DNA of 64,000 bases from NCBI GenBank assembly GCA_022494885.1, contig JAGVSM010002817.1, positions 1-64,000 on the forward strand, read 5' to 3'. The position numbers and the translations under genes were made by a program. The stretch comes from Micrasema longulum (taxonomy: Eukaryota > Arthropoda > Insecta > Trichoptera > Brachycentridae). Numbering within the stretch: position 1 is the first letter of the stretch; every line of letters begins with the position of its first letter. The notes under the pieces were generated by a model. It saw only the letters and a program-made list of their open reading frames with translations, searched no databases and had not been told where the DNA came from. Shown here in pieces: positions 11,801 through 26,800 of this stretch.

Positions 11801-14800
11801 TCAAAGATGTCGCAAAAGCAAAGAAACCGGTCACTGGTTATTTCAAATTTATCGTCCATTATTTCTATAATATTCAATTTCAATGAATATTCACCACGAA
11901 TTTTTACTGACAAACTTCAATAATTTTTATTACTTTAAGGGAATATTATAACATGAAATAATTCAGTGTGAATTTGAATATTGAAAACACAAAAATATAT
12001 TTTTTGAGCCTCTTAATTTTAAATATGAGTTTTTGCTCTAACTTGTTATTGTTTTTGTACAGCTAGCCTTTTTAATCTTTTGTTCATGTTTCTTTATCTT
12101 TTTTTTACATATCTTAGAAGAAGAAACACTAAGTATCTTAGAAACAAAATATCTTCTTACAACTAGCTGTCGATGTGACTAAACAAAACACATTGAATTG
12201 AAATATTCAAGGTCAAATATTACATCACTAACTATCAATCATTTTTCGTTAATATTCTTCCTTTATAACTTCTAGTATTTGGTTGTAAAAAAATAGAAAA
12301 CAAATAAAACGTTCAAATATATTCGAATCTATAGTAATTAAATCAAAATGACAAATTTTGACATTTTTAATTACAAAACTTTTATAAATATATTAGTAAA
12401 ATGGTAAAAATCATTACTGTATTGCATGGGTTGGCAACCCTTTGTTGCAAGAAGCCAAATATTTTACGTACGGATTAATGCGGGCCGCACTTGCACAATA
12501 TTATGTAATTACAGGATGCAATATTCGTGTATAAATATTTTAGTTTTAAATTAACGCATTTTTTAAAATGACTTATTGTAGTTAATAAAATGTTTGTGCC
12601 TGCATTTGACTTGCAAGTTTTTTTAAATATTAGCTTGCATTTTTGAAGTAGAGATGCGTAGTATTGTGTCTAAATATGAATCTGATAACCGAGAACTTAA
12701 GTAATTTAGGATTGAAAAAGTTTGTTCACAAATATATCATCGTGATCGAGCACAACGATGTGTATTCGAAAAATGCGACGATTTTTTTTATATTTGATCT
12801 TAAAAAAGTTTTATAAAGGCTTTTTATTCCTGGTTTAAAAATATATAGATATATAAACCGAATTATCAAAGGACACTTTTGTACATATCGAGTTATGACA
12901 TAAAGTGTAAAAAAAATAAATTAAACCGCTCTCATGTAAAGTTGAAGAAAATCACATCGATCATGACAATATGTACTACTATTAGTAATTATTTGCTACT
13001 AGTAATTATTTGCTGAGCAAACAGTTTTAACTCTTTGTAGTTTAAAGAAGGCAAACTCCCATAGAAATCCTTAGTTATTATTTTTTTAGTTATTTTTTTT
13101 AGTATCATTTAGCAAACCTATCGCATTTATTTGCAAATCGCTTGGTACATTATCGATATCAGCTATAAAGAGCGAAAATTCTGCCGGCCGCTGGTTACCG
13201 ACCACAGCTGTATTGTTAGAAGTAGAGTAAAACTCCTATTATCTGGGTTAATGGGAGCCAGACATTATCACATTAAACATTTCCAGCAAAGTTAATTACT
13301 TTGATGAAGGAATGCGTCAGCTGTCAGTGCCCTTTTTTATTTGTTATTTTTACATCTATATTTTTTATTTCCTGATAAAAATACTGATATTCGGCAATCC
13401 GGATGACTTGAGTTCGGATAAACAGAGTTCTACTAATTTTTTTTTGTTATAAAAATCCTTAATTTTCTAGATTATTACTATAATAGGTATTCCTTTATTT
13501 TTCATGTGAAAGAGGTTTCCAACATTTCATAGTTCCGGTACTAGCATCTGAAACATAATAATTTCTTTTTTTAATCTTTTTTTTTTTCAAATATATTTAC
13601 GCAAAAGTCTTAAAATTACATTCCTGCTGCATTGTACGCATACAACTCGTCAGCCGGTTCTTATATATTGCTTTGATTTTTTATGCTTAACCTACATTAA
13701 TCATCATTTTATTTGAAAAACATCACATATTGTACTATGTTTTATTACATTATTTAAGATTAAAAACTATCATTAATACAAAAAACTTTTTTCCACTAAC
13801 CATAATTTGAGCATACACCTCACTCCTGTATTTAACTCACTATTTTTAATATTCTTTGGTAACATGTTAAATATTTTAGGCACACTGTATTGCAGTGTCC
13901 TTTTGTCATATTTATTATAACATCTAGGAACTGCTAGTCCTGCCATACTAGTAAACCTGGTGTTGTTATCATGTACCAATTTGTGTTTATACTCGGAGTG
14001 CGACGCATGCTGACAAATTAAGCTGTTCCAAAGTAGACCCTAACTGATAATTTGTTACAAATTTATACATACTCGATATTGAAATATTGTGTCTCTGGCG
14101 GTACACATCTTTATGTAGTAGCAATTTGATCATGGAGTTTCGCAAAATTAGAATATAAATCATATTAGTGTCACTTGATAACCCCCAGGAAGTAATAGCG
14201 TATCGAATAATTGATTCTGAGAGACATAAATAAATCATTCGTAAAACATTAACAGGTACTAATGCTAACTAATCATCTTACCTTCACGTAACAAAAAATA
14301 TCGAGATATGCTGTGATTTTTGTACTCGTACAGTGCCCAATGCACCATTAGTCACGGATAAGGGATTGGTGATGAATTTCTAAATAAAAGTAATTTAGTA
14401 TTCATAGCCATCAGTTTCAAATTAACATCTCATTTGTGTAAACTTTGAGCAGATGTCTAAATGAGTTAGTGTTTTATGCTTGTGGCTAAAAATAAACGAT
14501 TACGTGTCAGATGTAATTTTAGGTTCAAATCCTGCTTACGTTTTTCGTAATTTAACAAAACGTGCCTCCGTGGTGTAGTGGCTAAGACACTTGGCACACG
14601 CATGGAAGGTTCCGGGTTTGATTCCTGGTGAGAACACAACAATTGAATATGATTTTTCTCAAGCCTGGGTGCTCTGTGCTGTAAATCACCACTGTAATTG
14701 GGCCTCCTGGCCTGTTGTGATGGAAAAATAACTGTTGTCAAATAAGTTTACGAGACAAGTTACATTACGGCCAGTGTTTATTTTTAATTATTTTCTTCCT

Positions 14801-17800
14801 TATCGCTGATTATTCGAACTTTGCTTGACCTTGATGTGTTTTTTTTTTTCTTTATTGAAACTGCTTTTTAAATGCATAGTGTTGTGAATTCTCTAATTGT
14901 TTTTACAACATTTGTCTTTTAACCTTTTAACTAGCACAATAAAAAATAATATTTTAAAAGATACTTCAAATGTCGTGACCATTCACCGTTTTTTTTCAAT
15001 TACCTTTCAGAAAATGTCTTAATTTTAAGATTTAATGAACGATAAATTACTTTTTTTAAAAAAATTTATTTCTACAGAGTGGGAAAACATTTTTGAGAAG
15101 GGAATATGGAAGTCTAGGCATTTACAGGGCTTATGACCTGTCATTGGCTGGTTTAAGTGGCCACTTTACACACTGTGTAACATTCAAAATCAACAGTTGA
15201 ATGAATTGAAGAAATATGAATGTTCAAACATAGGCAGAATGGTAAATGTTGTAGTGTGTAAAGTGGCCTCTTCAACCAGCCAACGACAGATCATAAGCCC
15301 TGCAAATGCCTAGACTTCCACATTTCCTTCACTAATATGTTCTACATCTCTGTTGTGATATGTTACACTTAATAACTCCCTAAGCGGTCCTTGTCTACAA
15401 ATATTTAGATAAACTCAAAATACTGTTGATATTTTCATTTTCTCTAAAAATTTACATAATTTTTTTTTCGTTTTATTTATAAATCGTATTTTACAAAGTA
15501 AAAAAAATATGAGTTACATTCCCAGAAGTTACCGATTCGAGACTTAAAAATAATGTTAACATTTTATTTAAAAAGCGCGTATTTAGAACAACAAAGAAAC
15601 AAAGCAACTTTAACACCTTTATAACTAAATATAACACAACAATATTTAAGCCAAAAACCTTTTTTCACACAAACAAAATAAATATATAAAATGCTTTCAA
15701 GAGTGGAGGAAGTGGTAGATCTAGAACTAAGGGAGATAAGGTTGTTAACATCACATACTACGAAGATGAATAATGTTCTAATTTTTTTTTTTATATAATT
15801 CATATACCTATTGTAAAATACACCATGCTTTTTATTCAGTAAGTTGGTTGTGTGTTTATTATTTTCTGTTCTTATTGGAACTGAGTCGCCTATTTCCGAA
15901 ATTTGCCTTTTCTAGTTTGTATCAAAAATGAACTGAGTATGCCATTTTAAGGCTTATTAAAGGAGGCACATAAACTTCCAACAAAAAATTAAGAATAATC
16001 TTTAGCCAGTAAAAAAATAAATAAAAAAACATGGCTAACTAACATAGTTGAATTCCAAAACGCGTCTTGAACATCTGCTCCCCATTTCCAAACAATATCA
16101 TCTTGTCCGTTTTAATGTTACATATTTTGTTAACTTTTGTGCATATTTTTTATAACTATTATCATGATTCATCGTGTCCGTTTAAAACATTTCCAAAGTG
16201 TCACAACAGTTCATTTATTTATTTACGGTTCCATGAACCTTTTACATAATTACAATAAAACCGTTGAAAAAAAATACAACAAAAAATAACATACTATTAA
16301 AAAAGAACAAAAACATCGAGAAAAGTATACAATGGGAAAAATATTTAAAAAAAATATTACATCTGTAATTAATATAAATATTTACCTTTATAAAAGAAAG
16401 GTAAATAAAAGAAAATAGCAGTTTTAAAAAAAGAGAAATAGAAGAAGAAAAAAAAGAAAGTGCTTTTAAAGGAAAGTTATAAAGTTTACTTCATGGTTTA
16501 TATAAATATTGATATTAAACAATAATAAATTTAAAAAACAATTATACACACAAGAGTAAAGAGTTAAAGCAAAAGTGAAGAACTAATCATTATTTGAATT
16601 TTAAATTATTAATTCTTTTGCAAAACGCAGGACTTGATCATCAGCGGCGTAGTATAAAATAAATCTAAATCATCACTGTATTGATTTGCAAGTCGCTGCA
16701 TGCGAATAATTGGTGAATTCAATGAATAATTAGTACCATAATGATGACTGTAAAACAAAAAATTAAGTATTTTTGGTCTATGTGGAATATGAAAGTTTAT
16801 TAAAGTTAACAGTTACAAAGATAATATTTTCTTGTAACTGTTGTGTCTTTAAATAATAATATCATATTTTAAAAGTTTTTTTTTAACCAATTTATTTTTA
16901 ATACAGAGGTCTATACACATTTTTAGTATGTATCACAAAACAAAGCAAGATGAACCTTAGAAATGGGCGACTCAATTTATTATTTTAGTTCTATGTGTTC
17001 TTTACATCTCTGGAAATTTTCTCTCGTATAAAAGAATCTTGCTTATTTATCGTCATCAATGTTTTCATGTCTTTGTAATAATTCCTAATGCCACATTGGT
17101 GTTTGTTTCAGAATCTAACACACTACCATTTAACATAGTTCATAACCCGCCATTGAAATTTAAGTCTGTCCATCGAAAAGTGTTCATTCCCGGAGTGGAA
17201 GTTACAGTTAAGATAATTGAAAATGAGAGAAGTGTCACGGCACATTTACTTAGTCCAAATCTGTAAGTTTACTCTCATACTACATTCATTTTACTGACCC
17301 GAATCTAATTGGAACTATTTCATCTATCTTGAGAATATGTACATTAAACACTGAGCCTTTTTTCTAAAATATTCATTTTTCTTGAGAATATTGACTTAAG
17401 TACTAAGCTTTTTGTGCATCTTTGAACATCTACTTCTATTCTAAAATATAATAATGAGAAGCCATTGTATATATGCTTTTTTTTTGTTTTATCTTGTTAG
17501 TAAATGATTCTTTATTTGTGCATGTTTTTAGAAACAAACAATTAGCTTCTTTTTTTTTCATAAAAATGCATTATAATTACAAACCAATAATACATAAATC
17601 ATTTCATATAAAATAAGTTTGCTTGTTGCAGAAATTATCAATAATAACGATTAAAATAATTACAGTATTGGAGGTAAAAGCAACTACTTTTAAATAAAGA
17701 AAATTTAATCAGATTAAATTTACTGATGCTGATTTTGGGTTATTGTGTATTTTAATTGTTAGCGTTTCTTAATGACGTTTTATACAGCATTGCAGCATCC

Positions 17801-20800
17801 ATTATATGGGTTGATGATATCTCATCATGATATGCCATTAGATTAAATTTATCCAAAAGTTTCTAAAATACATATTCATATTTTTAAAATATTTTTGTTC
17901 ATTCTCCTTTATTATACGTTTCAGCTACACGATACTTCTATCCCATGGCGATTTCACCTGGACAATCACAAAGCGATACAAACACATTTTAAGTTTGCAC
18001 CAAGACCTGACTGTCTTTAGAGCTGGTCTGAACATTCCCTTTCCTTCGAAGACTCACAGAGAACTTCGCAGCAGTTTCCGTTTAAATGTGAATGCTGCGG
18101 AGCGAGCAGCTTTGGACGGGAAACCATTAGCAGCGCCCAGAAAGCTTACGAGTCGCTTGAAAAAGAGACCAGGGGCTCTGCCTAGGTAAGCTTCGTAATA
18201 CGATTTATTTTCGATCTATTTCTTTTATAACTGGGAAAAGAAGTTGTCCAAATATTCTCTAGGTCATTTCGGATTACCTGTTTGTATATAGAAAAACATT
18301 TTCTTGTGAGATTTTGTAAGTACATACAGATTATTTTAGACCAAAATATTATTGTCATAATTAAACACAGTCGTGGGACATGTATGAATGAGTAATAGGG
18401 TTTCCAACCCTATGTGATCATGTATTACAAAACATAAAACATTTTTTATTTTTCAAAAGTTAATATGTGCAAGCCTTATCTCCCAATTGAAGAACAGCGG
18501 TTATTTTGAATTAATTAGATTTTTTAAAATTTTATGTATGTACATCTTTTGGTATATATTGATGTTTTTTTTAGTTCAAAATTTTGACCAATCTCTTCTT
18601 TTTGACCAATCTGTTTTTTGTCGGCCTCGTGGTGTAATGGTCAGCACGTTTGCCGTGCAAAAGGTCTCAGGTTTGATTCCGGATATGGTTGATATGAAAT
18701 ATTTATTTAAAAGGGTGTTTTCACACTAGAATATTTCATAGTCCCTGGACTGGTACCTGAAACGTAAGACTGATCATCTTACCTTCGTGTAACAAAAATG
18801 ATCAAGATATGCTGCGACTGGTGTACCAATGCAGTGTCCTATGTACCATTAGGAGCGGAAAGGGAATGATATTTTTTTTGGTTGGCTGGAAGATATTGCT
18901 TTTAGCGAAAAGTCCGTTAAAGTACGTATTCTTTGTACTTGAAGTTTTAAATAAATAAATAAATAACATATGGGACACCACCTTTTATATCCTTCCTGTT
19001 TTGTTGTTATTTAAATGCAAACCACAGCTGAAATTCTGTCTGGAAAATACATGACGTTTGATCACCCTAATGTATGTCAGGAAGATGTACGAGGAATTTC
19101 GTTCTCTCTGCTTACCCCTAGGAGAAATGGCTTGATGATAGTAAAAGTAGTTATTCTACTTCTACAATAATTAAAATTCATTTATTCGTTCTAAAAATTT
19201 ATTTTAATGTGCCAATAAGTATTTTTGCTCATACTGATCATTGTAGTTTCGGATGTGCCAGGGTTGAAAGAACACCCTGTATAATATAATAGTACGTTTT
19301 TCTGTATTTATTAGTGACATTTTAAGTATTTTTTTGGGTTCCGAGAACTGCCTTGAAATGGTCACTCCACCAAAACCGTAGTATATTTGAACTCGTAATT
19401 ATTGTTGCATGTTTGCTCTTTATATTTTATGTTTATATCCATACAGTGCTATTTATTATATTATATTTATTTATTATGTACTAGAACATAATATCAAAAT
19501 AATGCAAATGAATGCATCGACACGGGTTATGCTCAGTGAGGTGTTCATATAGAAAAGAAAAAAATATAAGGTAATAAATCAAAAATATTGTGTAAACCAT
19601 GAAATATGTTATTGGTTTGATTTTACATATTTATCATATTATTTTTGACATACATATTACTATAATATCATTTTTTATACTAAATTAATGTTGTTAATAT
19701 TCATGATTGTGTTTAAATATACGTTTTGGTGATACTGATTTTTTTTCAGATTTCCTAAAAAACCAGAAGTACTAGTATCATTCGAAGACATACCAAAAAG
19801 AATGAAACAGCTAGAAGAATACTTGTATAATCTATGCAATATTACTATCTATAGAAATCATCATGCATTGGTAAGTGGCCATAGTATGTTTATTTGTTAC
19901 TCTGTAACACCGTTAAGGTCAAACTGCACTATAACATCGCTGCGCTTTTCACTTGCTAATAGCACTACAGCTGGAATAGCGCGGCAGTGCGTGTCACTAT
20001 ATTAACCATTTGCATCCTGGGTGTCGAACAATGTAGACGACGCTTGCGAGTATATTTAGTATCACTATATTATCCTTGGCTCTACCCGACCGAGTTTCTC
20101 CAGAGTATGCTTGGCTACAACAATTTAGAGACTAGAAGGAATGTGTGACTACACATTTTTATCGATTGTTGCGCGGTATGATCGATAATTCTGAAATTAT
20201 GATGAGCATTGGTTTGTTTGTTCCTGATAATTACCTAAGACAGCGTCAGCATAGATTGTTTCATATTCCGATATTCAGGACCAACCTGCCTATGGTTATG
20301 CCTGTTGGAAGGGCTACCGCTATGCTGAACAACATCGCTCTGGATTTTGATCTGTTCCATGTATCCGAAGGGGTTTTCCGGAGCAGGATTCTTCTACTAC
20401 TTTGACATGAGTCTCTTTCGTGTATTTTTTATAATATTTACATATTGAATATATTTTTGTAATGTATATGTTATATTTTAAATAAATTAATTGAATTGAA
20501 TTGAATCACAATGCCTTTGGATTGTGAGGAGGCAGAAAGAAAGGGCATGAAAAGGTTCTGTAGTGAAGTAGAAGAATATTACACACCGTTAATCATCATC
20601 ATCCCCCTCCAACATCCACACCAATAGTGCATTGGAACACCAAATGCGATCAATTTTTTATTTTTTAAGATTTTTACCAGAGAATAGCAATCAAACCCAA
20701 AACACTCCCCCAAGATTCTGATTTTTTTTCACTCACAGAACTCTATTCTTCATCTACCTGGACACAGATAAAATCAAATCGGAAGATTTTTATATTTTTT

Positions 20801-23800
20801 ATTACCTACTAAGCCTCTATTGTAAAGGCTTATCAGCGGGTGGGAAAGAGAGGATTTGTAAGGAAGTTATAATAAATATAACACCACACACAGACCAATT
20901 GAGAAAAAAATCTTTCTTGGATTTCTTTCTTGCAACTGGTGGGAATCAAACCCGCCATGCCAGTTTCACAATTAGCCATCTAACCGACTGCGCCAGGGCA
21001 CGTATCTGCCTATGAATTATTTTAGATGGTAGAGGATAACATTGAAAAAAACAGCATACAAAATTTAAAAGAAATATTAATGCCGAATGCGGACTGACTA
21101 GTATTGAGGAGACACAGTGAGGTATAGTGCACTATACTGCACTGGCACTATCGTCGCTGTGCTTCAAAATATAATTTTGCAGGCAACTCTGCCGCGCTCC
21201 GCGATGTAACGCATCTCTGGTGCCGTTCATCTAAAATAGTAAAAATATTTTTGCTGCGATGCGCTGTGCAATGCAGCACAGTGACGCTCTAATGCTGTTT
21301 GTCCTTTATTTTTCATTGTTTATAGTAAATATTAACAAGAATTGTTTGTTACACTGCCCAGGTAGATGATCATGAAATATTCATAATTAATTGTTTTTAT
21401 TTATTCATTTTTCCACATTATAAACAACAAATAATAAAATTAATGTGTCCTTATTGGGGTTACCCGTGTCGAGGACACTTAACAAGGTACTACTTTTTTT
21501 TTAATTGTGAGAATATACAAAGAAAACTTTATATACAGAGAAAAATTTCAAAATATTAAGAAGTTATGATCACTAAGTAATTATGTTTATATTTAATTTA
21601 TGTATACCTATATTATTTATATTATAAAACGCACAATAAAAGAACAAAAACATAACATAAACTATCATTTGTGGAGCAGGTGATTCAATATTGGTTTGGG
21701 CGAAAGAGACAATCCATTTTACTTCTGCCCATCTCCACTGTCCATTTTTATTAGCCATTTTAAACATTTTCTCGTTGCTAATTGTTTTAATGGTCAATGA
21801 AAGTAGGTTATAGATTTTAATTGCATAATACTCAAAATCCCTTTGTCCAGAAGTGGTATTAGTTTGTATTTGTTTAAGGTGCCTTTGGGTGTGTTTGTGG
21901 ATCTGGTGATTATATTATTTGTATGTGTTGTATTATGTCTTTCGTTTGAGTAAGAATAGTTTTTAAATCTGTAAGTAATTATTGTTTTAGCGTATAATTG
22001 CTTTGGTGTCATAAGTTGTGATTTGTGGAATATTTCTTCAGTAGATATCTGTATTAGAACTCTTAAATATTATTTTAATTATGGATTTTTGTGCAACGAA
22101 TACACTATTTAAAATTGTGTCTCTCAATGGTACTGGTTTTGCTCTTGCAATAATACGCATAGTATGTAAAAGATATTTTGATCATCATCATTTCCTTTCT
22201 ACACCTAATGGTGTATAAGGCACTGCATTGGTACACCAACCGCAACGTATCTTAATCATTTTTGTTACATGAAGGTAAGATGAGCAGTCTTAGGCTTCAG
22301 GTGTCAGTCATTATGAAATATTCAATAGCCAGTGACTATGAAATATTTTACTCTAAAAAAATATTTTACATCAGCCATGTTGAGAGTCGAACCCGAGACA
22401 ATCGATGATGATCGATTAAGATTCTTTAGGAAAACTAGCCCAGATAATAATTGTAATGGAATATTTCATATTTAATTGTAAATTTTATTATGTTTGTACG
22501 AGATTTAAAAAAATGTTGTCTGTTAACGAAATGCGATCTGTATAATTTAAAAATGAACATCATTCAATTTCGAGTAAGGTTGGAATATTTGAGTAAAGGA
22601 AAGGAGCACAGAAATGGACCTACCTTTGATGCGATGAGGATGTTCTTTTATTTGGGCACTGGATGATGAAAATTCACTATGATATGATGTGATATTAAAC
22701 AATTTACTATAATAACTTTCACAACAACGCACAACGATTTCAAGAATTCATATGAAATGTGATGTAATGTCAAAATGTTATTTGTTTTGTTCCAAATCTA
22801 AAGGTTCTATTATTGTATTTTTTCTATCTTGATGGTCGGTAGGTACCATGAGGATGGGTCAAGGGAAGTATAGGAAAGAACGGTAATCGACCAGGAATAA
22901 TATCGATAAATGCTGTTTTATACTAAACACTCACTTTTATTCTTTTTTTATTTTTTTAAATTTATTTATAAAATATACATTTGTGGTTTTTTAATGCTTT
23001 TTTCATTAATCATTCTTTGCCCTAAATATTCTATGACCCAAGGCCAAGGCACTGGCCTTGTTTCACACATTAGATTTAGTCACTTGCTTGGTGTGCTTAA
23101 ATAAGTTCCAGGATATGGAAAAATGATAATTGTGGTTTTTTACTATTCTTGGAAAAAAAACAACTTCCTGTTTTATTTTACACTAAAATGTTACTATTAG
23201 GTTTTACGCAGTGTGGTTTTATTACAAATACATATGCATTTATAATATTATAATGCATTTCCTTTTTAATCAATTTATTATCTTAGTAGACACGATTGTG
23301 GTTATAATTCTTAGATATTTAATATCCGAGTTATCGAGCTTAGAGAAATATCAAATAATGATAGTGTTTGTATTATAGAATCATATTTTATCATAATAAT
23401 ATGAATACTGCATTGTCAAATGTTTAATGATAAAACATCTAATACCATGTCTTTCTAAAAGGACAGCCTGGGGAGAACAGGTCCTGTCAGCAGGACTCAT
23501 TGACTAACACTCGTGTTTTATTTATATAATAAATTACAATGAACTTCCATCAAGAATTTTCACTTACCAACTTAAATGTTTCAAAATATTGGTTTAAAAA
23601 AATCATGCTCTTTGATCGATAATGTATATTTTGCTATTTGTATGGATAAAATTATATGTAGCTTTATCGAAAAGCTGCCTATTCATTTATATTTGATTGT
23701 TCCTTCAGTTCGGCGATCTATTTATATTTTTGATAAACATTCTTTACATTTCTTTATTTAAGGTTAATTTTTTGGAAATATCACACCTATCATTTATAAA

Positions 23801-26800
23801 TGATCTTGGAAGCAAAGGAAAGGAAGGAATGGTTTTAAAAAGGGCTGGATCAACTTTACCAGGGCAGACGGGGTGTGATTGCTGCGGACTCTTACATTAT
23901 GGCATCTGTAACAGGTAAAACACATCAACTTTATGAAGAAAAAACATTATGGATTATCTGGATAACCTAAATTCAACAGTATTATTCTTAAGTATTCTTA
24001 TTGCTCCAGTGGCCCAGCCGAAAACCAATTAAATATTATGTAGTTCACAGCATTCAATTATTAATTTTTATATTACTTCATTTAGAGTAATCTTATTATA
24101 TTTATGAATAATTCATTCTATATTTATGTTAACAATGCTAGCAATAATGAAAGAGTTCATAATGCAAGTAACCTTTGGAACTAGTTACCATAGAGCTCAA
24201 AGTGCCTTATTGTTTTGTTACTGTGCTAAACCGAACTTTTATATTTTTACTGAAAAATAATTCATTCGTGTTGTGACTTCTATTTTCAGGTGTAACTTTT
24301 TCTGCAGTTATTTTACATGTGGTAAATGGCGAGAACGTTGGTTTTTCTTAAAAGACTCTTGCTTCGGATACATGAGACCGAAAGATGGTGCCATTACCGG
24401 AGTTATGCTGTTCGATCAAGGGTAAAGATATTTTTATTTGTCTCACTTTATTTTTTCATTGGCTAATATTGATTATTTATTATAATAATTATTTCAGCTT
24501 TGAGATTTCAACGGGAATGTACTCAACGGGACTAACTAATGGCCTACAAATATTGAATCTTAACAGACAAATGATAATTAGATTGTGGACGAAGAGGCAA
24601 AGCAAAGAATGGAAACAGCAGCTACAAGAAGTGGCAAATTCAAAAGGTAACAAATAAACCATTAATAAATTATTTTAATATAAATTTAAAGAAACTGTTC
24701 TATTTCTATGTTATAAACTGTGGAGTAATGCGGGTACATAGAATTAAGAATAGTCCAAAAGGAGCGTAGAATCATATTTAAGATCCTAGCAGTATTTCTA
24801 CACTTTAAAAGGACACAACAAGACATAGTTGAATTCAAATCAGGAGTTGCGTACTGAGCGACGTCTACAAAGAACCTAATGGGTCGAAACGTAAACCTAC
24901 TAATTTATGAGTAGTTTAGTCGCCTTCTGTTTGATGTGCGTATGCGGTTTCTGGAATATTCTTAATTCTATGTGCGGGTAGTTAATCAAATGCTGTTGCA
25001 ATATTTTTACAACATATTTACAAAAAGTTGTCTGCTTTAGCTAATCTTTTCACATCATACCTAAAAAAGACAATATTCTACTGAATGTAAAATTATGTTT
25101 CTATATTTTCTTTTTCTTATTGCGTATAGCTCGAGACTTTACATCTCCGAACCCTCACCACTCCTTTGCTCCTGTAAGAAGTGCCACTAAAGCTTCTCAC
25201 TTTGTGGACGGAGCGGGGTACTTCAGCGCTGTGGCGGATTGTCTGGAGGGTGCTAAAGAAGAAATCTACATTACCGATTGGTGGCTAAGCCCAGAAATAT
25301 ACCTCAAACGTCCGGCAACAGGGGACTACTGGAGACTTGATCAAGTTTTAAAAAGAAAAGCGGTAAATATTAGTCAACATTAGAGTTTACTTTATTTTAT
25401 GCTTCCCCTATCTTGTATGTACTATACTCTGTAGTTTACTAAACCGTAATCACTTGTTACAGGCTCAAGGAGTGAAAGTGTTTGTTCTTCTTTACAAAGA
25501 GGTGGAAATGGCTCTAGGAATCAATAGTTTCTACAGTAAAAGTCAACTTACTTCTGATAATATAAAGGTATATTCTAATAGAATACACAATTGAAAATAT
25601 TGTAGCATTACCTTAGTAATACAGATGTATTATAATCACAACTTTTTATAGGTTTTACGCCACCCAGATCACGCAAAAGTAGGAGTTTTCTTATGGGCTC
25701 ATCATGAAAAAGTCGTCTGCATTGATCAAAGTATTGCCTTTATTGGCGGTATCGACTTATGTTACGGAAGATGGGATGATCATCATCATAGGTAATGTCA
25801 TTTACATTTTATTATCATTAAATATTTCTGCAAATCAGCTCCAATTTCTATTAATTATGTTGTTTTGTTAGATTAACAGATATCGGAAATGTGGCACGAG
25901 ACCTGGCAGCGCGCCCAAAGACTAAAAAAAAAACTTCGAGTAGTCCCTTAGGAAATGATGATTTCATCCAAATATCATCGAGATCCAGTGATGATATCGG
26001 AAATGGCGGAAATTCTCCAGAAGATATTAACCAAGCTGTAAACGATTTATTCAAAAATGAAAAAAGGTTAGTACAAAAGCAAGAAGGGCCTTTATACTGA
26101 TGATGAGTGTATCGGTAAAATGTGTATAATAGGTAAAAAAATTGCTTTTATTTGTATGTTTATATGATAAATGTTAATAGTAAAATTTTGTTTTACTCTT
26201 AAAAGGCTGTGCTAAAAAATTCCTTTGCACGGGGTGCTGTAACATTGTTTTACCTCAAGCAAAAGTCAGAATATTCTGAAGCTCAGACATTTGAAAAAAA
26301 AAACATACATGCTGTTAAATAATTCCTTTTCCATAATTTATAAAAATCATCTTTTTAATTCTTACAGCGAACAACCTCAATCTAATGATTTTCCACTTAA
26401 CCCATTACCTGTTCCTATGAGAAATGATGACTCGCTACCAGTTTTACATCCCGGAGATAACTTGCTCATGCCGCCTTCTCGCCGTGCCTCCGGAACAGTA
26501 TTTTTAGATGAGCACTACAATCCCGAATTCAATCACAGAAAAAATGTCATAGACACAATCACTGGAAAAAGTAAAGATTTCTTAAGTCTGTTTGGCGGTG
26601 ATTCGCCAGAAGTTCCATCCTCGGCTAATGAAGAAAGAGAGAAAAAGAAAGCGGAACGATATGCAGCTTCAAATAGGAATCTCTTCTTCCCAGATAACCA
26701 AGGAGATAGTATTGCTCTGATATCTAGTAGATCAGGGTTGGCTGATATTATAGAAGATGAGGTCACGTTAAATATGCACGATCAATCTGTACAAGAAGCC

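Noticed and set aside
26533..26766. Minus-strand 77-codon frame
   Set aside because: Shadow of Pld exon 12 on the other strand.
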